This document shows positions 1 through 7,199 of a DNA stretch of 40,196 nt, one piece after another. The notes below the pieces were generated by a model that worked only from the letters and a program-made list of their open reading frames with translations, did not search any database and was not told where the DNA came from. The translations under genes were made by a program, and so were the position numbers. The DNA lies in NCBI GenBank assembly GCA_018819175.1, contig JAHJQQ010000020.1, positions 1-40,196 of the forward strand, given 5' to 3'. The DNA is from Gammaproteobacteria bacterium (GTDB lineage: Bacteria; Pseudomonadota; Gammaproteobacteria; Thiohalobacterales; Thiohalobacteraceae). The number at the start of each line of letters is the position of its first letter. The first letter of the stretch is position 1.

Positions 1-136
1 CCTAGAACCTAGAACCTAGAACCTAGAACCTAGAACCTAGAACCTAGAACCTAGAACCTAGAACCTAGAACCTAGAACCTAGAACCTAGAACCTAGAACC
101 TAGAACCTAGAACCTAGAACCTAGAACCTAGAACCT
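1..136. repeat. Tandem heptamer array (CCTAGAA)n
   Basis: Nineteen exact copies of the 7-base unit CCTAGAA run from base 1 to 133, followed by a partial unit. The array continues beyond the left edge, so its true length is unknown. There are no spacers, so it is not a CRISPR array. The unit contains CTAG, a tetranucleotide that is usually rare in proteobacterial DNA. The same CTAG-based 7-base periodicity recurs in the dispersed elements at 202-274, 29961-30115 and 32961-33059. Exact identity between units suggests recent slippage or expansion. Confidence 0.97.
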
Positions 137-201
137 CGGCCCTAGCACCTGTCGTCGTTGAACGCAGTGATGCGTGAGATGGCTGAGGCGGCGAGTTACT
201 G

Positions 202-274
202 ATTCAGGGACGAGGTGAAGAAGGTGGAAGATTTTACTAGCACCTAGAACCTCGGCCCTAGCACCTGCATTTAT
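202..274. repeat. CTAG-rich dispersed element, copy 1
   Basis: The left end reads ATTCAGGGACGAGGTG and the right end CCTGCATTTAT, with CTAGAACCTCGG and CTAGCACC motifs between. The same two ends bound the element at 29961-30115, and a variant right end bounds the one at 32961-33059. The right end directly adjoins the CCA end of the tRNA gene, so this copy lies just downstream of the tRNA in its direction of transcription. Bases 137-201, between the heptamer array and this element, show no gene or recognisable motif. Confidence 0.7.
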
Positions 275-275
275 A

Positions 276-351
276 TGGCGCTCCCTAGGGGATTCGAACC
301 CCTGTTACCGGCGTGAGAGGCCAGCGTCCTAGGCCACTAGACGAAGGGAGC
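276..351 (-). tRNA. tRNA-Glu (anticodon CTC)
   Basis: Read on the minus strand this is a complete 76-nt tRNA. The acceptor stem GCTCCCT pairs perfectly with AGGGAGC, the discriminator is G, and the 3' CCA is encoded (bases 278-276). The T arm reads CAGGGGTTCGAATCCCCT. The anticodon loop is CTCTCAC, giving anticodon CTC (bases 317-315), which decodes the GAG glutamate codon. The sequence is close to the well-known enterobacterial tRNA-Glu, which has TTC. A CTC isoacceptor is expected to accompany a TTC one elsewhere in the genome. A promoter lies upstream at 438-411. Confidence 0.95.
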
Positions 352-410
352 GAGGTGGGACTTGGAGTCCGCAAAGCCCGGTAATGCTGCCCCTGGCTCT
401 GGGCGGTGCT

Positions 411-438
411 ATTATACGCGCGCACTGATCGAGTACAA
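411..438 (-). promoter_or_regulatory. Promoter for tRNA-Glu
   Basis: On the minus strand a perfect -10 box TATAAT (416-411) is preceded, after a 16-base spacer, by TTGTAC (438-433), a weak -35 box. The stretch after the -10 is GC-rich (AGCACCGCCC), as in discriminators of stable-RNA promoters. Transcription would begin near base 404 and give a leader of about 50 nt before the tRNA. The -10 box is clear; the -35 assignment is tentative. Confidence 0.65.
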
Positions 439-564
439 GCTGCGTTGCGCGACCTTGAAGCCAATCTCGGCCGCGTGGTGCGCGTACTCAAGTAAGCTGT
501 CGATCTTGCGAGATGGGGGCAAGTCGGCACTGCCACAGGGCGGTAGAGGAGACTCGCGAGACGA

Positions 565-2040
565 GTGACCTCGGATAATTTTAACAAACGAGCAGATGCA
601 AGGCGCAGCCGGGTGAAAAAATGGGGATTACAAAAGATCGGCCGTGTCAGTGAATTGGTCCGTGGCTTCTTAGGTTCCAATAACGGGAAGAGTCAGCAGG
701 AAGACGTCGCAATCAAGCCCACTGCACCCATTGTCATTCCGCGTTCCGAACACGCGATTACCCGCGCCAATATCAGTCCCAACGCGCTGAAGGTTCTATA
801 TCGTCTCAAGGATGCCGGCTATCAGGCCTGCCTGGTGGGCGGTGGTGTGCGCGATCTGCTGCTGGGGCGCGAACCCAAAGATTTCGATATCGCCACCGAT
901 GCGCATCCCGAAGAGATCCGCCAGTTGTTCCGAAATTGCCGGTTGATCGGACGGCGCTTCCGTCTCGCCCACGTGGTTTACGGTCGTGAGGTCATCGAGG
1001 TGGCGACCTTCCGCGGTCGTCAGGCCGATGGCGAGGAAGACGAATCCGAACATGCGCTGAGCGATGAAGGCCGTATCCTGCGCGACAACGTCTATGGCAC
1101 CCTGGAAGAAGACGCGCTGCGCCGAGACTTCACCGTCAATGCGCTGTATTACGACATCGCGGATTTTTCGGTGCGTGATTTCGCCGGCGGCATGGCCGAT
1201 CTCAAGGCCGGGTTGTTACGCATGATCGGTGATCCCGAGGCGCGCTACCGTGAAGATCCGGTGCGCATGCTGCGTGCCGTGCGCTTCGCCGCCAAACTGG
1301 GTTTCCGACTGGAAGAGACGACCGCCGCGCCGATTCCGGACTTGGCGGACTTGCTGTTGGATATCTCCTCGGCGCGTATTTACGAAGAAGTGCTGAAGAT
1401 GTTCATGGCCGGCGAGGCTGTCGCAACCTATGAACTGTTACGTCAGTACGGTCTGTTCGCGCAGCTGTTCCCGGAAACCGAGGCGGCATTGACGCTGGAG
1501 GTCAACGGTTATCCGCAGACTCTGATCAGTCGCGCCCTGGAAAATACCGATCGTCGGATTGACGAAAATAAACCAGTGACGCCCGCTTTTCTATTTGCCG
1601 CCTTGCTGTGGCCACCCGTGCAACAGCGTTGGCAGGCGACGGCGCAAGAGATGGGTGATCTGCCGGCGTTGCAATCGGCGGGTGGCTGGATTGTCGGCGA
1701 ACAGGCCGGGCATACCGCCATTCCCAAACGCTTCAGTATGCCGATGCGCGAGATCTGGTCGTTACAGCCGCGCTTCGAGCAAATCAGCGGGCGGCGTCCG
1801 TTGCGACTGGTGAGCCATCCGCGTTTCCGCGCGGCCTACGATTTTCTGCTGTTGCGTGGCGATGCGGGCGAGGTCGATAAGAAGATCTGTGACTGGTGGA
1901 CAACCTTCCAGGCCGAATCACCCGAAGCACGCGAAGCGATCCTGACCACGGCGAACGAGCGCAAACCGCGCAAGAAGCGTCGCCGGCGCAAGCGTAGCCC
2001 TACGAGTGGCGGCACAGAAACAGGCGGCAATGGCGGCTGA
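565..2040 (+). CDS. pcnB: Poly(A) polymerase I
   Basis: This template-independent polymerase adds 3' poly(A) tails to RNA and marks it for decay. The nucleotidyltransferase core is plain: GGGVRDLLLG at about residues 92-101, then DFDIATD at 106-112 with the two metal-binding aspartates (D106, D108). Next come the RNA-binding segment beginning RRFRLAHV and the DFTVNALYYD motif. The C-terminus (about 467-483) is a run of Lys and Arg (RKPRKKRRRRKR), typical of PcnB and absent from CCA-adding enzymes of similar size. The start used is GTG with GAGGAG about 13 bases upstream. A second in-frame GTG at 613 would give a protein 16 residues shorter, and the poorly conserved N-terminus does not decide. 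The 3' end overlaps the start of folK. Linkage to folK and the pan genes is classic for gammaproteobacteria. Confidence 0.95.
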   Translation: MTSDNFNKRADARRSRVKKWGLQKIGRVSELVRGFLGSNNGKSQQEDVAIKPTAPIVIPRSEHAITRANISPNALKVLYRLKDAGYQACLVGGGVRDLLLGREPKDFDIATDAHPEEIRQLFRNCRLIGRRFRLAHVVYGREVIEVATFRGRQADGEEDESEHALSDEGRILRDNVYGTLEEDALRRDFTVNALYYDIADFSVRDFAGGMADLKAGLLRMIGDPEARYREDPVRMLRAVRFAAKLGFRLEETTAAPIPDLADLLLDISSARIYEEVLKMFMAGEAVATYELLRQYGLFAQLFPETEAALTLEVNGYPQTLISRALENTDRRIDENKPVTPAFLFAALLWPPVQQRWQATAQEMGDLPALQSAGGWIVGEQAGHTAIPKRFSMPMREIWSLQPRFEQISGRRPLRLVSHPRFRAAYDFLLLRGDAGEVDKKICDWWTTFQAESPEAREAILTTANERKPRKKRRRRKRSPTSGGTETGGNGG

Positions 2041-2545
2041 GTCAAAGCCTGTGCTGGCCTGGGTCGGGTTGGGCAGTAATCTGGAGCAACCATGCGAGCA
2101 AGTTCGCGGCGCCCTGCACGAACTCGCTACGTTACCCGACACTCGTCTTACGGCGGCATCCAGCCTGTATCGCAGCGCGCCCATGGGACCGCAGGATCAG
2201 CCGACCTATATCAACGCAGTCGCACGTTTGGAAACACGACTCACGGCCGAGGCTCTGCTCGATGCCTTGCAGGCGATTGAAGCGACACATGGCCGCGTTC
2301 GTACTGGTGTGCATTGGGGGCCACGCACCCTGGATCTGGATATTTTATTGTATGGTGGCGAACAGCTCTCCAGTCCGCGCCTGACGGTGCCGCACCCTGG
2401 CATGGCCGAGCGCAGTTTTGTGCTCTATCCCCTGGAGGAGATTGATCCGGATCTGGATATTCCGGGATTGGGGTTGTTGCGTGAGTTGCTTGCCGGTTGT
2501 TCGCCAGAAGGGCTGGAACGGCTTGAAGAAGATGACAGCAAGTAG
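2030..2545 (+). CDS. folK: 6-hydroxymethyl-7,8-dihydropterin pyrophosphokinase
   Basis: HPPK transfers pyrophosphate from ATP to hydroxymethyl-dihydropterin, the step before dihydropteroate synthase in folate synthesis. Family signatures are the N-terminal GLGSN, SSLYRSAP, and the metal/ATP motif GPRTLDLDILLYG followed by LTVPHPGMAERSFVLYPL. From the ATG at 2030 the protein is 171 aa, normal for HPPK. An upstream in-frame GTG at 2006 would add eight residues (179 aa). The ATG is preferred because it overlaps the pcnB stop by 11 bases, implying translational coupling, and because homologues begin a few residues before GLGSN. The TAG stop lies inside the first bases of the repeat at 2542-2630. 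Confidence 0.95.
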   Translation: MAAESKPVLAWVGLGSNLEQPCEQVRGALHELATLPDTRLTAASSLYRSAPMGPQDQPTYINAVARLETRLTAEALLDALQAIEATHGRVRTGVHWGPRTLDLDILLYGGEQLSSPRLTVPHPGMAERSFVLYPLEEIDPDLDIPGLGLLRELLAGCSPEGLERLEEDDSK

Positions 2546-2630
2546 GGCGCAATAGCGCAGCGTATTGCGCCGAATGTATTATCGATTTAAACATCCGGCG
2601 TATTACGACCTTCGGTCTAACACGCCCTAC
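2542..2630. repeat. Palindromic intergenic repeat (GTAGGGCG...CGCCCTAC)
   Basis: GTAGGGCG at the left end is the reverse complement of CGCCCTAC at the right end. Inside are further short inverted repeats (GCGCAATA...TATTGCGC). The folK stop codon TAG is the second to fourth base of the element. A related sequence, with ends GATGTAGG and CCCTACATC, is nested inside the larger repeat at 4478-4712, so this is a family. It could fold in RNA and shield the folK 3' end, which is inference. Confidence 0.75.
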
Positions 2631-2676
2631 ATGAACTGACGCGGCTTTATGAAATGGCCACATGGAATTAAGTTTT

Positions 2677-2767
2677 AACCACGAAGGCGCAGAAGGCGCG
2701 GAAGGAAAATCATTTTTTTCAGTCGTTCCTTTTGTGTATCTTAGGCGCCTTCCGCGCCTTCGTGGTT
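2677..2767. repeat. CACGAAGGCGC inverted-repeat element, copy A
   Basis: The left arm is AACCACGAAGGCGC followed by AGAAGGCGC. The right arm, GCGCCTTCCGCGCCTTCGTGGTT, is its reverse complement with one mismatch over about 23 bases, around an AT-rich centre. It ends 32 bases before the deoxynucleoside kinase start. Copies B (4478-4712), C (24914-25077), D (partial, 27217-27247) and E (35549-35727) have the same right-end sequence, in the same position relative to the next gene. Confidence 0.85.
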
Positions 2768-2799
2768 TAGATGTTTGCTTGTGAAGTAATTGAGACTGT

Positions 2800-3450
2800 A
2801 TGACTGATACGAATCCCGGATATATTGTTGTTGAAGGCCCCATCGGCGTGGGCAAGACCAGCCTGGCGCGGCGTCTGGCCGATAGTTTCGGCAGCGAACT
2901 GCTGTTGGAAGGCGCGGCGGAGAATCCGTTTCTGGAACGTTTCTATCGCAATCCGCGTGAAGGGGCCTTGTCCACCCAACTGTATTTTCTGCTGCAGCGC
3001 GCGCGGCAGATCCAGGAGATGCGCCAGGCCGATATGTTCCGCCCGGTGCGGGTGGCGGATTTCCTGATCGAAAAAGATCAACTGTTCGCGCGGCTGACGC
3101 TGGATGAACAGGAATACAAACTCTATGAACAGGTCTATGCGCATCTGACCCTGGATGCCCCGGTGCCGGATCTGGTGATTTATCTGCAGGCGCCGGTGGA
3201 CGTGCTGGTGGGGCGCATTGCCAAGCGCGGCATCCACTATGAGCAGCATATGGATGCCGGTTATCTGGATCGGCTGTCACAGGGTTATGCACGGTTTTTC
3301 CACGATTACGATGCCGCGCCGCTGCTGATCGTGAATGCCGCCCATGTCGATCTGGTCAACAGTGATGCTGCCTATCAGGAACTCCTGCAACAGATCGCAC
3401 GGACCAAGACCGGTCGGCATTATTTCAATCCCATGCCGGTTTCGCTGTAG
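2800..3450 (+). CDS. Deoxynucleoside kinase (deoxyadenosine/deoxyguanosine kinase family)
   Basis: The 216-aa protein phosphorylates deoxynucleosides with ATP to feed the dNTP salvage pool. The P-loop GPIGVGKTS is at residues 13-21. It is followed by a conserved glutamate-containing stretch (ENPFLERFY) and a QLYFLLQRARQ helix typical of the dNK/dGK fold. Further on are DLVIYLQAPVDVLVGRI and KRGIHYE, matching the family's arginine-rich LID region. Substrate preference cannot be read from the sequence. It sits between folK and panB, where several gammaproteobacteria carry such a kinase. No strong ribosome-binding site is visible before the ATG; the 32 bases between repeat copy A and the start contain only GAG-type matches. 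Confidence 0.88.
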   Translation: MTDTNPGYIVVEGPIGVGKTSLARRLADSFGSELLLEGAAENPFLERFYRNPREGALSTQLYFLLQRARQIQEMRQADMFRPVRVADFLIEKDQLFARLTLDEQEYKLYEQVYAHLTLDAPVPDLVIYLQAPVDVLVGRIAKRGIHYEQHMDAGYLDRLSQGYARFFHDYDAAPLLIVNAAHVDLVNSDAAYQELLQQIARTKTGRHYFNPMPVSL

Positions 3451-3495
3451 ACTGGCACTTCACGGTCTGTTTTATCCCACCTCAGGGAATTTTCT

Positions 3496-4308
3496 ATGAG
3501 CAATCACACCTCCCAGTCGCCGGTCACCCGCGCCACGCTTGAACGCATGAAACAGGCGGGCGAGAAGATCGCCTGTTTGACCGCCTACGATGCGAGTCTT
3601 GCGCACCTGGTCGATGCGGCGGGGATTGAAGTCATTATCGTCGGTGATTCGCTGGGTATGGTGATCCAGGGCAAGGAATCCACGCTGCCGGTTACGCTTG
3701 ACGACATGATCTACCATGCCGCGGCTGTGGCGCGCGGGTCGCAGCATGCATTGCGTGTGGTCGATATGCCGTTCATGACCTATACGACGGTGCGCGATGC
3801 GCTGCAGAATGCCGCACGTCTGATGCGCGAGGGCGCGGCGCACATGGTCAAGCTGGAGGGCGGTGCCCGCATTGTCGAAATCGTGCACGATCTTGCTGCG
3901 CAGGGAATTCCGGTGTGTGGGCATCTCGGTTTGTTGCCGCAGTCGGTGCATCAGCTGGGCGGTTACCGCGTGCAAGGTCGCGAACGCGAGGCGGCGCATG
4001 CCATGTTGGAAGATGCGCGTGGTCTGGAAGCGGCCGGGGCCGCGCTGCTGGTGTTGGAATGTGTGCCGGTGGATCTGGCGCGCGAAATCACCCGCGCCGT
4101 CAGCATGCCGGTGATCGGCATCGGCGCCGGCCCAGACACCGACGGACAGGTGCTGGTGCTGCAGGATATGCTCGGTATCACGCCCGGTAAACGGCCCAAG
4201 TTTTCCAAGGACTTCATGGCCGGGCAGGGCAGCATTCAGGATGCCGTGCAGGCCTATGCAAAAGCGGTGAAAGACGGCAGCTTCCCCGCGCCGGAACATT
4301 GTTTTTAG
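3496..4308 (+). CDS. panB: 3-methyl-2-oxobutanoate hydroxymethyltransferase
   Basis: PanB (ketopantoate hydroxymethyltransferase) adds a hydroxymethyl group from 5,10-methylene-tetrahydrofolate to alpha-ketoisovalerate, the first committed step of pantothenate synthesis. At 270 aa it is typical in length. Conserved features include LTAYDASLA, VGDSLGMV with metal-binding D51, VVDMPFMTY with D90, MVKLEGG with K119 and E121, then GHLGLLPQSVHQLGGY and IGIGAGPDTDGQVLV. An AGGGAAT stretch precedes the ATG. Its folate-derived one-carbon donor fits with folK upstream. It is separated from panC by 425 bases of repeats, so the two may no longer share one simple transcript. Confidence 0.97.
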   Translation: MSNHTSQSPVTRATLERMKQAGEKIACLTAYDASLAHLVDAAGIEVIIVGDSLGMVIQGKESTLPVTLDDMIYHAAAVARGSQHALRVVDMPFMTYTTVRDALQNAARLMREGAAHMVKLEGGARIVEIVHDLAAQGIPVCGHLGLLPQSVHQLGGYRVQGREREAAHAMLEDARGLEAAGAALLVLECVPVDLAREITRAVSMPVIGIGAGPDTDGQVLVLQDMLGITPGKRPKFSKDFMAGQGSIQDAVQAYAKAVKDGSFPAPEHCF

Positions 4309-4353
4309 GGACTACGCGGTTCGTATGGGTGAAGCGGCATCAAGAACAATTAT

Positions 4354-4443
4354 GTAGCCCGGATGGAGCGCAGCGGAATCCGGGGAATACGTCCCGATCA
4401 TGGCGGTGCATCCCCGGATTCCGCTGCGCTCCATCCGGGCTAC
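4354..4443. repeat. Perfect 33-bp inverted repeat (GTAGCCCGGATGGAGCGC type)
   Basis: Bases 4354-4386 and 4411-4443 are exact reverse complements over 33 bases, around a 24-base loop. The arms begin GTAGCCCGGATGGAGCGCAG. In RNA this would be a very stable hairpin just downstream of panB. There is no U-tract after it, so it is not a classic intrinsic terminator; protection of the panB 3' end or partial termination is possible. It looks like a dispersed REP-type palindrome. Confidence 0.9.
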
Positions 4444-4477
4444 GAGTCCTGAGTGTGATTTGCGAGCTTAAAGATTT

Positions 4478-4712
4478 CACCACGAAGGCGCAGAAGGCGC
4501 ACAAAGGACGCGCAGATGTAGGTCGGGTTAGCGCCGTTCGCGTAACCCGACAGGCGTTGCGCAGCAACACAACGCCTTTGTTATAAAGTGTGCCTGACGG
4601 CACGCTTGGCGGGTTACGGCGCAAACACCGCGCCTAACCCGCCCTACATCGTACCGAATACGCTATTAATCAGGCTTACATTCGCGCGCCTTCCGCGCCT
4701 TCGTGTTACTAA
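4478..4712. repeat. CACGAAGGCGC inverted-repeat element, copy B, with nested GTAGG repeat
   Basis: The left arm CACCACGAAGGCGCAGAAGG and the right arm CCTTCCGCGCCTTCGTG bound 235 bases. Nested within is a second palindrome, with GATGTAGGTCGGGTTAGCGCC near the left and a matching GGCGC...TAACCCGCCCTACATC near the right, related to the element at 2542-2630. With the 33-bp palindrome at 4354-4443, this fills most of the 425-base gap between panB and panC. No gene is seen in the gap. The right end is 21 bases before panC. Confidence 0.85.
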
Positions 4713-4733
4713 GATTTTTTTGAGCATGTATCC

Positions 4734-5585
4734 ATGATTCTAACCGACAGCATCGACACTCTGCGCACAACCATCGCGCGCTGGCGCGCCGAGGGTGCGC
4801 GCATCGGTTTCGCGCCGACCATGGGTAATCTGCATGCCGGGCATCTGCGCCTGGTCGAGGTCGCGCATGAACATGTCGACCGGGTGGTCGCGAGTATTTT
4901 CGTCAACCCCCTGCAGTTCGGACCCAACGAGGATTTCACGGCCTATCCGCGCACGCTGTTGGAGGATCTCGAGGCCTTGAAATCCGCGCATACGGATCTG
5001 ACATTCACGCCCAGCGTGGAAACCATGTATCCACGTCCCTTGGCTGATCTGACGCGAGTGACCGTGCCCGGATTGGGTAAGCAACTGGAAGGCGCGCATC
5101 GACCTGGACATTTCGACGGCGTGACCACGGTGGTGGCGCGGCTGTTCAATCTGGTGCAGCCGGATCTGGCGGTCTTCGGCGAGAAGGATTATCAGCAACT
5201 GTGCATCATCCGGCGCATGGTCGCGGATCTGGGCTGGCCGATCCGTATTCAAAGTGTGCCAACCGTGCGTGAGCCGGATGGTCTGGCCATGAGTTCCCGT
5301 AACGGTTATCTCACGGCCGAGGAACGGCGCCATGCGCCGGCCCTGGCGAGGACGCTGCAGGAGGTGGCCGGACATCTACGTGCCGGTGAGCGCGATTTTG
5401 CGGGGTTGAGTCTGGCGGCGATGCAGATCTTGAACGAAGATGGCTTCCGCACGGATTATGTGAGTATCCGCCGGCCGGATCTGTCGCCGCCGAGCCCGGA
5501 TGACCGCGAATGGATTATTCTGGCCGCGGCCTGGCTGGGGCCGCGTACCCGATTGATCGATAACCTGTCAATTTCACTGGTATAA
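4734..5585 (+). CDS. panC: Pantothenate synthetase (pantoate-beta-alanine ligase)
   Basis: PanC condenses pantoate (from PanB plus a ketopantoate reductase) with beta-alanine (from PanD) in an ATP-dependent reaction via pantoyl-adenylate. At 283 aa it is the usual length. The nucleotidyltransferase HIGH-type motif is FAPTMGNLHAGHLRLV (H34 and H37). Asparagine stands where most homologues have alanine (MGALH). Further signatures are VNPLQFGPNEDFTAYPR, HRPGHFDGVTTVV, VFGEKDYQQL and the KMSKS-like MSSRNGYL near residue 187. The short spacer after repeat copy B has no good Shine-Dalgarno sequence, so translation may be weak or use a non-standard context. Confidence 0.96.
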   Translation: MILTDSIDTLRTTIARWRAEGARIGFAPTMGNLHAGHLRLVEVAHEHVDRVVASIFVNPLQFGPNEDFTAYPRTLLEDLEALKSAHTDLTFTPSVETMYPRPLADLTRVTVPGLGKQLEGAHRPGHFDGVTTVVARLFNLVQPDLAVFGEKDYQQLCIIRRMVADLGWPIRIQSVPTVREPDGLAMSSRNGYLTAEERRHAPALARTLQEVAGHLRAGERDFAGLSLAAMQILNEDGFRTDYVSIRRPDLSPPSPDDREWIILAAAWLGPRTRLIDNLSISLV

Positions 5586-5664
5586 ACCGCATAGCCCCCC
5601 GGATTGCGCCACTTAGTGCGATAGGGGATAATTCAGCTCCCAATCGCAGTTTCCCCCAAATGCC

Positions 5665-6045
5665 ATGCAACTGACTTTACTCAAAGCCAAGCTTCACCAC
5701 GCATGCGTGACCCACTCCGAACTGGAGTACGAAGGGTCGTGCGCGATCGATGGTTTATTGCTGGATACGGCGGGTATTCGCGAGTATGAGCAGATTCACA
5801 TCTACAACAAGACCAATGGCGAGCGTTTCACGACGTATGCCATCCGCGCCCAGGAGGGTTCGGGCACGATTTCCGTGAACGGAGCGGCGGCGCATCGGGC
5901 CAACCCGGGCGATCGTGTGATCATTTGCAGCTACGCCATTCTCACCCAGCAGGAAGCGCTGAATTTTCAGCCGACCCTGGTGTATCTGGACGAACACAAC
6001 CATATCACCCGCACCAGTCATTCCATCCCTGTTCAGGTTGCCTGA
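5665..6045 (+). CDS. panD: Aspartate 1-decarboxylase (pyruvoyl proenzyme)
   Basis: PanD makes beta-alanine from L-aspartate for PanC. It is made as a 126-aa proenzyme that cleaves itself at Gly24-Ser25, the serine becoming the pyruvoyl cofactor. The site is present as YEGSCAID with S25. Other conserved segments are LKAKLHHACVTH, IREYEQIHIYN, NGERFTTYAI, GAAAHRANPGDRVII and LTQQEALNFQPTLVYLDEHN. The start ATG is fixed by the conserved N-terminus. The last 35 codons are present a second time at 6318-6422 as a broken copy. Confidence 0.97.
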   Translation: MQLTLLKAKLHHACVTHSELEYEGSCAIDGLLLDTAGIREYEQIHIYNKTNGERFTTYAIRAQEGSGTISVNGAAAHRANPGDRVIICSYAILTQQEALNFQPTLVYLDEHNHITRTSHSIPVQVA

Positions 6046-6290
6046 AGCCCCTTGTTGATCTGTTTCCCCGTTAACTCCCTCTCCCTCCGGGAGAGGGTTG
6101 GGGAGAGGGGATCAAGCGGCGTAACGTGTGCCAATTCCACTCCCTCATCCTGTCCTTCTCCCGCAGGGAGAAGGGACGCTCCGTTCGACAGCATCCTGTC
6201 CGGGAAGTTTTATAGTTAGCAATGCGCCATAACCTGGAGCCTTACGCTTTTTCAGAACAGCGTTTGTGGGACAGCAGTGCCCCTGTCTTA
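5941..6290 (+). repeat. Direct duplication, first copy (panD 3' end plus downstream repeats)
   Basis: This block runs from inside panD through its stop, a CTCCCTCTCC...GGGAGAGG palindrome (about 6075-6110), a second similar palindrome (about 6140-6178) and a unique tail ending CCCTGTCTTA. It is repeated at 6318-6601. The second copy lacks about 66 bases containing the second palindrome, which suggests deletion between the short repeats. Confidence 0.88.
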
Positions 6291-6317
6291 TTCAATTAGG
6301 GAACCTCTGATTAATTC

Positions 6318-6422
6318 CTCACCCAGCAGGAAGCGCTGAATTTCCAGCCGACTCTGGTGTATCTGGACGAACACAACCATATCACCCGTAGCAGCCACGC
6401 CATCCCGGTGCAGGTCGCTTGA
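6318..6422 (+). pseudogene. panD: Truncated second copy of the panD 3' end
   Basis: This codes for the same 34 C-terminal residues as panD (LTQQEALNFQPTLVYL onward) with only two amino-acid changes, ending in TGA. An in-frame TAA at 6312-6314 sits two codons upstream and there is no start codon, so it cannot be expressed as PanD. Most differences from the intact gene are third-position changes that keep the amino acid (for example TTT/TTC, ACC/ACT, CCT/CCG, GTT/GTC). The fragment therefore came from a gene that had diverged under protein-level selection, not from a fresh copy of its neighbour. Confidence 0.85.
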
Positions 6423-6601
6423 AACTCCCTGTTGCACCGTTGTCTCATTAACTCCCTCTCCCTCCGGGAGAGGGTTGGGGAGAGGGGACGTTCCGTTTGA
6501 CAGCATCCTGTCCGGGAAGCTTTATAGTTGCAATGCGCCATAACCTAGAGCCTTACGCTTTTTCAGAACAGCGTTTGTGGGACAGCAGTGACCCTGTCTT
6601 A
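6318..6601 (+). repeat. Direct duplication, second copy
   Basis: This is the second copy of the block at 5941-6290, offset by 377 bases at its left end. It contains the panD remnant, one CTCCCTCTCC palindrome (about 6452-6487) and the same tail (CAGCATCCTGTCCGGGAAG through CCCTGTCTTA). Together with the first copy it fills the whole 590-base interval 6046-6635. No intact gene is seen there. Confidence 0.88.
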
Positions 6602-6635
6602 ACGCTATTCCGACCGATGCAGACCTGAGCTGCCT

Positions 6636-7133
6636 CTAGCGGGCCAGGTTGGCGCGTTCTGCCGATGCGGGGCCGAGTTTTTCAGGCGCGATGGGTGGCG
6701 AAAACATCACATCCACCTGGTCCGGGTCCATGCGTTGCCCCGCTGCGTTGCACAGTGGTTGTTCGAAATCGTTCCAGCCACGCAAGCCGGTTCGCAGTGA
6801 CAGCACCTCGGAGTAACCCATCTGTCTGAGAGTATGCGCAGCGAGGACGCTGCGATTGCCGGAGCGGCACAGCACGACGATTCGTCTGTCCCGCGCCTCG
6901 ACAAGTTCGGGCACTGTCTCCTCGTAGCCGTAATCCACGGCGATCTCCAGTATGCCGCGCGGTACATTGATGGCACCTGGGATCTGCGCGGCCGCGAATT
7001 CATCGGGACAGCGGATATCGAGCAGCATCGGTGGCGCCGCTGTCGTCAATTCCTCCGCGAGGTCCCAGGGCATGATTTCCTGGGTTTCATTCGTCAGCGC
7101 GGCGACCAGGGTTTTGTAGGTTTCTCTCTGCAT
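6636..7133 (-). CDS. Rhodanese-like sulfurtransferase (cytoplasmic)
   Basis: This 165-aa single-domain rhodanese has the usual CH2A (LLDIRCPDEFAAAQIPGAINVPRG, about residues 37-60) and an active-site loop CRSGNRS with nucleophile C89, followed by LRTGLRGWN. Such proteins carry sulfane sulfur as a cysteine persulfide. It has no signal peptide, so it is cytoplasmic, unlike the second rhodanese at 8528-9112. The N-terminus begins MQRETYKTL and an MPWDLAEEL stretch leads into the domain. It is the last gene of the minus-strand run and follows the peroxiredoxin after 66 bases that contain a strong hairpin. Its natural sulfur donor and acceptor cannot be read from sequence. Confidence 0.88.
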   Translation of the reverse strand: MQRETYKTLVAALTNETQEIMPWDLAEELTTAAPPMLLDIRCPDEFAAAQIPGAINVPRGILEIAVDYGYEETVPELVEARDRRIVVLCRSGNRSVLAAHTLRQMGYSEVLSLRTGLRGWNDFEQPLCNAAGQRMDPDQVDVMFSPPIAPEKLGPASAERANLAR

Positions 7134-7153
7134 TTATCACCCCCGTATACATG

Positions 7154-7181
7154 CCAACGGGCCGGAGAGCCGGCCCGTTGG
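7154..7181. terminator. 12-bp hairpin between peroxiredoxin and rhodanese genes
   Basis: CCAACGGGCCGG and CCGGCCCGTTGG form a perfect 12-bp stem with a 4-base AGAG loop. In the direction of the minus-strand genes it lies 20 bases before the rhodanese start and 18 after the peroxiredoxin stop. No U-tract follows, so it is more likely a 3'-end stabiliser of the peroxiredoxin message, a processing site or a leaky attenuator than a full terminator. Confidence 0.6.
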
Positions 7182-7199
7182 GTTGACTGCATTGCAGTA

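Noticed and set aside
1..136. CRISPR array
   Set aside because: The array is a contiguous 7-base repeat with no spacers of 25-45 bases and no cas genes nearby.
3472..4299. Minus-strand frame antisense to panB
   Set aside because: The panB motifs are decisive; the reverse frame shows no signature and no start signal.
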